From contig JAFAZM010000010.1 of the NCBI GenBank assembly GCA_019239785.1, positions 1-9,204 of the forward strand: a stretch of 9,204 nt of DNA. Reading direction: 5' to 3'. This stretch comes from Sphingomonadaceae bacterium (GTDB lineage Bacteria > Pseudomonadota > Alphaproteobacteria > Sphingomonadales > Sphingomonadaceae). A program made the translations under genes and the position numbers. Under the pieces are notes generated by a model. That model was not told the origin of the DNA and searched no databases. It worked only from the letters and a program-made list of their open reading frames with translations. Below are positions 1-5,270 of this stretch, one piece after another (the stretch's first letter is position 1; each line of letters begins with the position of its first letter).

Positions 1-424
1 CCACCCCCGCCGCCGCGAGCAGGACCGCACCGGCCTGTGCCCGGCTCAGCCTCTCCTTGAGCAAAGCGACGCCGAGCAGCACGTTGAACAGGGGGTTCAG
101 ATAGTAACCGAGGCTCGCCTCCAGCACATGCCCGGTCACCACCGCCCAGACGTAGATCAGCCAGTTCGCCGCGATCAGGGTGGCGGTGACGAAGAGGATG
201 CCGATCACCTTCGGCGACATCGCCCGGCGGATCTCCGGCCAGCGCCGCCGAAAGCTGACCAGGGCGACGAGGAAGAGCAGGGACCAGATGATGCGGTTGG
301 CGACGATCTCGACCGGCGGTACCGCGGCGAGCAATTTGAAATAAAGCGGCAGCACCCCCCAGGCCAGATAGGCGCCGAGGCCGTAGAGAAAGCCGGCGCG
401 CCGCTGGCTGTGATCCGCGCTCAT
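1..424 (-). CDS. rarD: RarD/EamA-family permease, N-terminal part (cut by window edge)
   Basis: This is the N-terminal 141 residues of an inner-membrane drug/metabolite transporter of the RarD type. The family is named for a chloramphenicol-sensitivity phenotype and its natural substrate is not firmly known. The reverse strand reads openly from an ATG at 424 to the edge. Visible hydrophobic segments lie at about residues 12-32, 45-58, 73-97 and 104-122. RarD landmarks are LYFKLL (27-32), the block EIVANRIIWS (39-48) and NWLIYVWAV...HVLEASLGYYLNPL (87-112). The family usually has His where this protein has Asn43 in the 'HRxxWS' block, a small oddity. The full family length is about 290-300 residues, so roughly half is missing. 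No Shine-Dalgarno is visible before the ATG; a promoter-like pair sits directly upstream. The gene is divergent from the lipoprotein gene at 523. Family assignment is firm; substrate is unknown. Confidence 0.9.
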   Translation of the reverse strand, partial: MSADHSQRRAGFLYGLGAYLAWGVLPLYFKLLAAVPPVEIVANRIIWSLLFLVALVSFRRRWPEIRRAMSPKVIGILFVTATLIAANWLIYVWAVVTGHVLEASLGYYLNPLFNVLLGVALLKERLSRAQAGAVLLAAAGV

Positions 425-430
425 GCGGGG

Positions 431-459
431 CGAGTAGGGTCGCCAGCGGGACGGTTCAA
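431..459 (-). promoter_or_regulatory. Candidate promoter for the rarD gene
   Basis: On the minus strand TTGAAC (459-454) resembles a -35 box. Exactly 17 nt later comes TACTCG (436-431), a weak -10 candidate, and 6 nt after that the ATG at 424. Transcription would then start at or very near the start codon, which fits the lack of a ribosome binding site. The -10 match is poor, so this is inference. Confidence 0.25.
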
Positions 460-462
460 CCG
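452..462. promoter_or_regulatory. 11-bp palindrome between divergent rarD and lipoprotein genes
   Basis: CGGTTCAACCG is a perfect inverted repeat: 5-bp arms around one base. It covers the candidate rarD -35 box (454-459) and ends 4 bp before the candidate -35 of the lipoprotein gene (466). A dimeric regulator bound here could affect both genes. A palindrome this short can occur by chance in GC-rich DNA. Confidence 0.25.
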
Positions 463-465
463 CTA

Positions 466-494
466 TTGGCGTGCCCGGCCAAGACACCTAAGAG
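466..494 (+). promoter_or_regulatory. Candidate promoter for the first lipoprotein gene
   Basis: TTGGCG (466-471), a 17-nt spacer, then TAAGAG (489-494) form a weak sigma70-like pair. Transcription would begin near 501, leaving a leader of about 20 nt that contains the GGAGG ribosome binding site at 513-517. Spacing is ideal but both hexamers are only partial matches. Confidence 0.3.
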
Positions 495-522
495 ATGGGA
501 CGACGGGGGCACGGAGGTCATG

Positions 523-1047
523 ATGAACGTACCCAGGCTGCTCCCCCTCGCCGCGACCGCGGCCGCTTTCCTGGTCGCCGGCTGCGACGCGCGATTCGGC
601 AACGACGTCGGCGCGGCGGGCAACGGCTCGGCGGAGAACAAGGCCGAGGAGGGCGAGGTCTCGATCAACGCGCCCGGCGTGCAGATGCGGATCAACATCC
701 CCGAAGGCCTGCGTCACGAGGCGAGCATCCACGACGACAGCGGCCTCGTCTATCCGGGCAGCACGATGAGCGGCATGCATGTCGAGGGCGGCCGCGACGA
801 CGGCCCGCACAAGTCCGAAGGCCAGGTCGAGCTGCGCTTCGCGAGCAACGATCCGCCGGACCGGGTCGCGCATTGGTACCAGGATCCGGCGCGGGCGCGC
901 AGCTTCACCCTCTCCTCCTCCGGGCGGGAAGGCGATGCCTGGGTCTTCGCCGGCACCAAGAAAGAGGGCGGCGGCCGGTTCCGGATCCGGCTGGTGGCGC
1001 AGCAGGGCGGCACCGACGGCCGGGTGCTGCTCACCGACGGCGACTGA
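523..1047 (+). CDS. Small lipoprotein of unknown function (174 aa)
   Basis: This is a predicted cell-envelope lipoprotein; I do not recognise a named family. Residues 1-20 form a signal sequence with an Arg, a hydrophobic run and the lipobox VAGC, with Cys21 as the lipidated residue. Asp22 at position +2 would retain the protein in the inner membrane under the E. coli Lol rule, which may not hold here. Residues 25-45 are a Gly/Ala/Glu-rich linker. The C-terminal part (about 75-174) contains YPGS (77-80), FASNDPPDRVAHWY (106-119) and a terminal strand-rich stretch. The pattern resembles the C-terminal domain of the second lipoprotein at 1506. GGAGG at 513-517 lies 5 nt before the ATG at 523 but only 2 nt before the adjoining ATG at 520, so I chose 523. 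The next gene begins 5 nt after the stop, suggesting cotranscription. Confidence 0.8.
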   Translation: MNVPRLLPLAATAAAFLVAGCDARFGNDVGAAGNGSAENKAEEGEVSINAPGVQMRINIPEGLRHEASIHDDSGLVYPGSTMSGMHVEGGRDDGPHKSEGQVELRFASNDPPDRVAHWYQDPARARSFTLSSSGREGDAWVFAGTKKEGGGRFRIRLVAQQGGTDGRVLLTDGD

Positions 1048-1052
1048 GGCGC

Positions 1053-1442
1053 GTGACCGCGCCGCTCGCCGACCCGGCCGAAGTGCGCGCCCATCTCGTC
1101 GCGGCCGCGCGGGCCGGCGTCGCTTTGTCCTACGGCGAATTGCTCGAGCATCTCGGCTATCGCTTCTCCCGGCCGAAGATGCGGGCGCTCTGCGCGATGC
1201 TCGGCGAGATCGACCGCGAGGCCGAAGCGCGCGGCGAGCCCGAGCTGGCGGTGCTCGTCGTCCGCCAGAGCGACCGCATTCCCGGCCAGGGCTGGTGGGT
1301 CGCCGGCGGCGCGCGCGAACGGGGCTATGAAGGGCCCTGGGAGGGGCCGGAGGCGGCCCGCTTCATCCGCGCGGTGCAGGGCGAAACCTTTGCCTATTGG
1401 CAGTCCGATAATGGGACAGGGGACGCGGAAGACCCGCGTTAA
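1053..1442 (+). CDS. Small winged-helix-like protein of unknown function (129 aa)
   Basis: This is a soluble protein with no signal peptide or TM segment, starting at GTG 1053 just after the preceding lipoprotein stop. GAGG at 1046-1049 is a possible, closely spaced ribosome binding site. The pattern SYGELLEHLGY (26-36), then PKMRALCAMLGEID (41-54), then ELAVLVVRQSDRIPGQGWW (64-82) recalls a small winged-helix-like module that I remember from restriction- and toxin-associated proteins, where 'Y.EL...LG' is followed by 'LTALVV...GLPG.G'. That likeness is from memory and is inference. The tail has aromatic residues and GPWEGPEAARFI (94-105). I recall relatives being labelled ribose-phosphate pyrophosphokinase. 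Nothing here supports that: the protein is far too short and I see no PRPP-binding loop. No catalytic residues are evident. The same frame is open upstream to 495 only as a shadow of the lipoprotein gene. Confidence 0.72.
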   Translation: MTAPLADPAEVRAHLVAAARAGVALSYGELLEHLGYRFSRPKMRALCAMLGEIDREAEARGEPELAVLVVRQSDRIPGQGWWVAGGARERGYEGPWEGPEAARFIRAVQGETFAYWQSDNGTGDAEDPR

Positions 1443-1505
1443 CCATATCCACTCACCCATCGGCCTATCATTTCCGGCATAAGTCTCCCGAGAAAAGGGA
1501 CGCCC

Positions 1506-2216
1506 ATGCCGAGACGCGCCGCCATATTGCTCCGCTCCGCCGCCCTCGCCGGCCTGCTCGCGCTCGCCGCGTGCAGCCGCGGCAGCGAGAACAACCTCGC
1601 CGAAATGGACAACAGCCTGATCGGCAACGGCGCCGACCCGGCGCTGACCAGCGCGCTCGAGGACCAGATCATGGTCGATCCGAACCTGGTCCAGCAGACC
1701 CATCCGAATAGCGCCCGCCCGCCCGAGACCCCGGTCCAGGCGCAATATCCGGCCGACGGCACCGGCGGGAATGCCGGTGGCGCGGGCGGCACCGGTGGCG
1801 CGGGCGGCAGCGGCGCGGCGGGCGGCCAGGCCCGCCAGGCCTCGGCGGATGCCGGCAGCGCTGGCCAGCCGATCCCGAGCGCCTGCGGCACCAACTTCGT
1901 CTACGGCAATGAATGGGCGAACCGGCTGCCGGCGGAATTCCCGGCCTATCCCGGCGGCCGGGTCACCGAGGCGGCGGGCAGCGACCGCGGCGCCTGCCAT
2001 ATGCGCGTCGTCACCTTCACCACCGCCGATCCCTACAACCGCGTGCTCGAACATTATCGCAGCCTCGCCGATCGCGCCGGCTTCTCGGTCGAGCAGCAGA
2101 CCCGCGGCGGCGACCAGGTCCTTGGCGGCACCCGCGGTGAGGCGGCCTATTATCTGATCGTCACGCCGACGCAGGCGGGCTCGGACGTGGCGCTGATCGT
2201 CAACAACGGGCGGTGA
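1506..2216 (+). CDS. Gly-rich-linker lipoprotein of unknown function (236 aa)
   Basis: This is a predicted lipoprotein. Basic residues at 3-4 and 10 lead into a hydrophobic run and the lipobox LAAC, with Cys23 as the lipid site. Ser24 at +2 fits outer-membrane sorting under the E. coli rule. Residues 25-80 are polar and probably disordered. Residues 85-107 are a Gly/Ala-rich linker encoded partly by an 18-bp tandem DNA repeat. The folded C-terminal part (about 125-236) has YPGG (148-151), VVTFTTADPYNRVLEHYR (168-185), AGFSVE (191-196) and a strand-rich end. Cys127 and Cys164 could form a disulfide in the periplasm. The order YPG, F.t.DP..RV..Y, GD, GT matches the C-terminal part of the lipoprotein at 523, suggesting paralogy. 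AAGGGA (1495-1500) lies 5 nt before the ATG. TATCAT (1466-1471) is a possible -10 without a convincing -35. Function unknown. Confidence 0.82.
   Translation: MPRRAAILLRSAALAGLLALAACSRGSENNLAEMDNSLIGNGADPALTSALEDQIMVDPNLVQQTHPNSARPPETPVQAQYPADGTGGNAGGAGGTGGAGGSGAAGGQARQASADAGSAGQPIPSACGTNFVYGNEWANRLPAEFPAYPGGRVTEAAGSDRGACHMRVVTFTTADPYNRVLEHYRSLADRAGFSVEQQTRGGDQVLGGTRGEAAYYLIVTPTQAGSDVALIVNNGR
1774..1809 (+). repeat. 18-bp perfect tandem repeat (two copies) in the Gly-rich linker
   Basis: The 18-bp unit CCGGTGGCGCGGGCGGCA occurs at 1774-1791 and again at 1792-1809 without mismatch. Each copy adds six residues of Gly/Ala linker to the lipoprotein. The unit is a multiple of three, so gain or loss of copies would keep the frame and only change linker length. 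Confidence 0.85.
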
Positions 2217-2220
2217 GCCC

Positions 2221-2256
2221 CTATCCTCCCCATCCGCTGCGCGACAGGGAGGATAG
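2221..2256. terminator. Perfect 10-bp stem-loop after the second lipoprotein gene
   Basis: CTATCCTCCC (2221-2230) and GGGAGGATAG (2247-2256) are exact reverse complements around a 16-nt loop. The hairpin starts 4 nt after the lipoprotein stop and ends 48 nt before crcB. Position suggests a terminator or an mRNA 3'-end stabiliser. Only ATTT follows, not a proper T-run, so intrinsic termination would be weak. It could instead be a dyad operator for the crcB unit. Confidence 0.5.
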
Positions 2257-2304
2257 ATTTGGCTTTCACTGGCGAAGCCTCGTCCCTCTCGCTACATCGC
2301 GACC

Positions 2305-2679
2305 ATGCCCAACCTCCTCATCGTCATGCTGGGCGGCGCGCTCGGCGCCGGAGCGCGCCACCTGGTGGGCGCGTTCGCGCTCGCGCGCTATGGCCCCGGC
2401 TTTCCCTGGGGGACGTTGACCGTGAACCTGGCCGGCGGCCTGCTGATGGGGCTGCTTGCCGGCTGGCTGACGCGGGCGGGAGGGAATGAGGCCGCGCGGC
2501 TCTTCTTCGCGGTCGGCATACTCGGCGGCTTCACCACCTTCTCCGCCTTCAGCCTCGAGACCTTCCTGATGCTCGAGCGCAGCCAATACGGCCTCGCCAC
2601 GCTCTATGTCGGCGCCTCGGTGATCGGCTCGGTGCTTTTGCTCTTCCTTGGCCTGCTGGCCATGCGGACGGCCTCGTGA
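2305..2679 (+). CDS. crcB: CrcB/Fluc fluoride ion channel
   Basis: This small inner-membrane protein exports fluoride and protects the cell from fluoride toxicity; family members work as antiparallel dual-topology dimers. All CrcB signatures are present: GGALGAGARH (10-19), GTLTVNLAGG (36-45) with the pore Asn41, and GGFTTFSAFSLET (74-86), which carries the Phe residues and the TTFS segment lining the pore and central Na+ site. Four hydrophobic segments fit the usual topology, and 124 residues is the normal length. A single gene copy suggests a homodimer. I see no Shine-Dalgarno before the ATG, and a TACATC hexamer ends 6 nt upstream, so the message may be leaderless. I found no fluoride-riboswitch signature in the 88-nt gap upstream. 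The stop overlaps the next start as GTGA, so this is probably the first gene of an operon running to 5270. Confidence 0.95.
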   Translation: MPNLLIVMLGGALGAGARHLVGAFALARYGPGFPWGTLTVNLAGGLLMGLLAGWLTRAGGNEAARLFFAVGILGGFTTFSAFSLETFLMLERSQYGLATLYVGASVIGSVLLLFLGLLAMRTAS

Positions 2680-3773
2680 GCGCGGCCGACCAAGTCCGCC
2701 AGCTCGAGGTGACCGAGGAGGATGACGGCATCCGCCTCGACCGCTGGTTCAAGCGGAACCTGCCCGAGATCGGCTTCGGCCAGATCTCGCGCTGGGCGCG
2801 GACGGGGCAGCTGCGCGTCGACGGCAAGCGCGCCGCGCCCGGCGACCGGATCGAGGCGGGGCAGATCGTCCGCGTGCCGCCGCAGACCGAAGCCGCGCCG
2901 GCGCCGCAGAAGAAAAGGCCGGTGCGCGTGGCGCTCAGCGAAGACGAGACCGCCTTCGTCCGCTCGCTCGTCATCCATGAGGACAAGGCCGCGATCGTGG
3001 TCGACAAGCCGCCCGGCCTCGCCACCCAGGGCGGGACCAAGACGCACGACCATCTCGACCGCCTGCTCGACGGCCTTGCCGAGGGCGACGCCCCGCGCCC
3101 GAAATTGGTTCACCGGCTGGACAAGGACACGTCGGGCGCCTTGCTGCTCGCCCGCACCCCGCGCGCCGCCGCCTTCTTCGGCAAGGCCTTTGCCGGCCGC
3201 ACCGCGCGCAAGGTCTATTGGGCGATCGTGATCGGCGTGCCTGCGGTCGAGGACGGGATGATCGAGCTGCCGCTCGCCAAGCAGCCGGGCACCGGCGGCG
3301 AGAAGATGCATGTCGACGAGGAGGAAGGGCTGCCGGCGCGGACCCGCTACCGGGTGATCGAGCGGGCGGGCAACCGCGCCGCCTGGGTCGAGCTGCAGCC
3401 GCTGACCGGGCGCACCCATCAGCTCCGCGTCCATATGGAGGCGATCGGCCACCCGATCCTTGGCGACGGCAAATATGCCGGCCAGGACGCCTTCCTGACC
3501 GGCGCGATCAGCCGCAAGCTCCACCTCCATGCCCGGCGGCTGCGGGTCGACCATCCGGACGGCGGCCGGATCGACGTCAGCGCCGAGCTGCCCGAGCATT
3601 TCGCCGCGACCATGGCGAGCCTCGGCTTCGATCCGGCGCTCGGCGATGCGCTGCCGCTCGACGAGGTCAAATATTCGGACACGCCCGAAGGCAAGCGCCG
3701 GGCCGCCGCGGCCGCCGCCAAGTCGCGCCGTCAGGAGCGCAAGGGCGAGCGCCGCAACCGGAGGCGCGGCTGA
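2676..3773 (+). CDS. rluC: RluC/RluD-type 23S rRNA pseudouridine synthase
   Basis: This enzyme isomerises specific uridines in large-subunit rRNA to pseudouridine during ribosome assembly. An S4 RNA-binding domain occupies about residues 15-68 (GIRLDRWFKRNLP, QLRVDGKRA). It is followed by the RluA-family catalytic domain: KPPGLATQGG (111-120), the active-site motif HRLDKDTSG (146-154) with catalytic Asp149, and LQPLTGRTHQLRVHM (240-254) with GHPILGD (258-264). The tail (about 338-365) is strongly basic and Ala-rich (KRRAAAAAAKSRRQERK), probably an extra RNA contact. The start is GTG 2676, overlapping the crcB stop by 4 nt and implying translational coupling. The stop overlaps the next ATG by one base. 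The family is certain. The RluC rather than RluD choice, and hence the exact target uridines, is inferred from overall layout. Confidence 0.93.
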   Translation: MSAADQVRQLEVTEEDDGIRLDRWFKRNLPEIGFGQISRWARTGQLRVDGKRAAPGDRIEAGQIVRVPPQTEAAPAPQKKRPVRVALSEDETAFVRSLVIHEDKAAIVVDKPPGLATQGGTKTHDHLDRLLDGLAEGDAPRPKLVHRLDKDTSGALLLARTPRAAAFFGKAFAGRTARKVYWAIVIGVPAVEDGMIELPLAKQPGTGGEKMHVDEEEGLPARTRYRVIERAGNRAAWVELQPLTGRTHQLRVHMEAIGHPILGDGKYAGQDAFLTGAISRKLHLHARRLRVDHPDGGRIDVSAELPEHFAATMASLGFDPALGDALPLDEVKYSDTPEGKRRAAAAAAKSRRQERKGERRNRRRG

Positions 3774-4366
3774 TGCACCCCAACCGCGCCTTCGCCTGGG
3801 CCGACCGCAAGGCGATGCTCGCCTTCCTCGCCGCGCGCGCCTTCTGCACGATCTGCGCCGACGGCCCGGCCGTCGCCCATGCGCCGGTGGTCGTCGCCGG
3901 GCCGGACCGGCTGCGTTTCCATCTCTCGCGCGGCAATGGGGCGGTGCCGTCGCTCGACGGCAAAAGAGCGATCCTCTCCTGCCTCGGTCCCGACGCCTAT
4001 GTCAGCCCCGACTGGTACGGGACCGAGGACCAGGTGCCGACCTGGAACTATCTCGCGGTGGAGGCGGAGGGGTCTTTGCGGCGGCTCGACGAGGTCGAGC
4101 TCGCCGGCCTGCTCGACGATCTGAGCGCCGCCCACGAGCGCAGGCTTGCGCCCAAGCCGGCATGGACGCGGGACAAGATGACATCGGGCCGCTTCGAGGC
4201 CATGCTGAAGGCGATCGTCGGCTACGAGCTCGTCATCGAGGAGCTGCGCGGCACCCGCAAGCTCGGCCAGACCAAGCAAGCGGACGAGCGGGAGAATGCG
4301 GCCCAGGGACTGGCCCCGTTCCACCCGGAAATGGCCGCGCTGATGCGGCGGGAGAGGAGCGCATGA
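3773..4366 (+). CDS. PaiB-like FMN-binding protein (197 aa)
   Basis: This belongs to the 'FMN-binding negative transcriptional regulator' family, named after B. subtilis PaiB, with a flavin-reductase-like split-barrel fold. Diagnostic blocks are AYVSPDWYGTEDQVPTWNY (75-93), the DNA/flavin-region pattern AMLKAIVGYELVIEEL (143-158) and KLGQTKQADERENAAQGL (163-180), which corresponds to the family's usual KLSQN..DR...GL. The early HLSRGN (50-55) matches the family's H..R.N segment. Length is close to the usual 200 or so. GGAGG at 3760-3764, 8 nt before the ATG, is a good ribosome binding site inside the end of the preceding gene. The stop overlaps the next start as ATGA. In B. subtilis the protein affects sporulation and protease genes. 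No such role can be assumed here; heme or flavin handling is equally possible. Confidence 0.88.
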   Translation: MHPNRAFAWADRKAMLAFLAARAFCTICADGPAVAHAPVVVAGPDRLRFHLSRGNGAVPSLDGKRAILSCLGPDAYVSPDWYGTEDQVPTWNYLAVEAEGSLRRLDEVELAGLLDDLSAAHERRLAPKPAWTRDKMTSGRFEAMLKAIVGYELVIEELRGTRKLGQTKQADERENAAQGLAPFHPEMAALMRRERSA

Positions 4367-4593
4367 GCAGCGACGACGAGACCAGACTCTGGCGTAACCG
4401 CTTCATCCTGATGAACCTGATCCGGATCGGCGGCACGATCGGGGTGCTGCTCTCGATCCTGCTCTGGCAGAGCGACACCTTCGTGCAAGGCGGCACGATC
4501 CTCGGCTTCCCGCTCGCCTTGCTCTGCCTGTTCGTCAGCTTCTTCGGGCCGAAATATGCGGCCCATCAATGGCGGACGCCGCCCGAGCCGTGA
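4363..4593 (+). CDS. Small two-TM membrane protein of unknown function (76 aa)
   Basis: This is a short inner-membrane protein with a charged N-terminus (SSDDETRLWRNR), a first TM helix at about residues 14-34 and a second at about 46-63. The connector contains QSDTFVQGG and the tail is short and Pro-rich. I do not recognise a family. It overlaps the preceding gene by 4 nt (ATGA), with GGAGAGGAG just upstream as the ribosome binding site. It overlaps the Atp12 gene by 25 nt. The clean coupling, two clear hydrophobic helices and consistent GC-rich codon use support a real gene. Its place beside the F1 assembly factor could be meaningful, but nothing in the sequence proves a shared role. Confidence 0.8.
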   Translation: MSSDDETRLWRNRFILMNLIRIGGTIGVLLSILLWQSDTFVQGGTILGFPLALLCLFVSFFGPKYAAHQWRTPPEP

Positions 4594-5270
4594 AACGCTT
4601 CTACAAGGAAGCGACGGTCGATGAGGGCCGGCGCATATTGCTCGGCGGCCGGCCGGTGAAAACGCCGGGGCGGAGCGACCTTGCCCTGCCGACCGACGCG
4701 CTGGCCGAGGCCGTCGCCGACGAATGGAATGCGCAGGAGGAACGGATCGACCCGCGCGCGATGCCGCTCACCGGCCTCGCCAATGCCGCGATCGACCGGA
4801 TCGCGCCGGATCCCGCCGCCTTCGCGCGAGGCCTGGCGGCCTATGGGGAAACGGACCTGCTCTACTATCGCGCCGAGGGGCCGGCGCCGCTGGTGCGGCG
4901 GCAGGCGGAGCGCTGGGATCCGATCCTCGCCTGGGCGCAGCAGCGCTACGATACGGTGTTCGAGCTTGCGACAGGCATCATGCATATGCGCCAGCCCGGC
5001 GAGACGGTGACGCGGCTGAAGGCGGCGGTCGCCGCGCGCGATGCCTTCGCCTTGGCGGGCCTCTCGCCACTGGTCACCGTCTCCGGCTCGCTGCTGATCG
5101 CGCTTGCGCTGGCCGAAGGCGCGCTCGCGCTCGACGCCGCCTGGGCCGCGGCCGCGCTCGACGAGCAGTGGCAGGCCGAGCAATGGGGCGAGGACGCGGA
5201 GGCCGCCGCCGCGCTGGCCGCCCGCCGCCGCGATTTCGAGGCGGCGGCAAGGTTCCTGGCTCTGCTCTAG
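4569..5270 (+). CDS. Atp12-family F1-ATPase assembly chaperone
   Basis: This protein belongs to the Atp12 family. The mitochondrial member binds the F1 alpha subunit before it joins the alpha3beta3 hexamer, and alphaproteobacteria carry relatives. Family blocks are VKRFYKEATV (8-17), GGRPVKTPGR (26-35), LPTDALAEAVADEWNAQ (40-56), MPLTGLANAAID (65-76), YGETDLLYYRAEGP (92-105), SPLVTVSGSLLIALAL (166-181) and the C-terminal LDEQWQAEQWGEDAEA (197-212). The 233-residue length is normal. Two starts are possible. ATG 4569 overlaps the previous gene by 25 nt. GTG 4590 would give the usual 'KRFYK' N-terminus and a 4-nt GTGA overlap like that of the rluC gene. Neither has a clear Shine-Dalgarno. The stop TAG lies within a CTAG that also forms the stop of the convergent gene. 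The family is firm; the start is open. Confidence 0.92.
   Translation: MADAARAVKRFYKEATVDEGRRILLGGRPVKTPGRSDLALPTDALAEAVADEWNAQEERIDPRAMPLTGLANAAIDRIAPDPAAFARGLAAYGETDLLYYRAEGPAPLVRRQAERWDPILAWAQQRYDTVFELATGIMHMRQPGETVTRLKAAVAARDAFALAGLSPLVTVSGSLLIALALAEGALALDAAWAAAALDEQWQAEQWGEDAEAAAALAARRRDFEAAARFLALL

Noticed and set aside
128..523. 131-codon plus-strand frame opposite rarD
   Set aside because: It runs antisense to a clear permease gene, and its charged low-complexity product matches nothing.
750..2054. Long open frame on the minus strand opposite the lipoprotein genes (434 codons)
   Set aside because: It lies antisense to three supported genes, shows Arg/Ala-rich low-complexity translation and no recognisable domain, as expected for a mirror frame in GC-rich DNA.
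2217..2304. Fluoride riboswitch before crcB
   Set aside because: The gap is short and lacks the conserved GG..GATGG...CC...AACCG-type arrangement of the crcB motif; only simple hairpins are present.
2604..3599. Long minus-strand frame opposite the pseudouridine synthase gene (331 codons)
   Set aside because: It is antisense to a certain enzyme gene and has no family features of its own.
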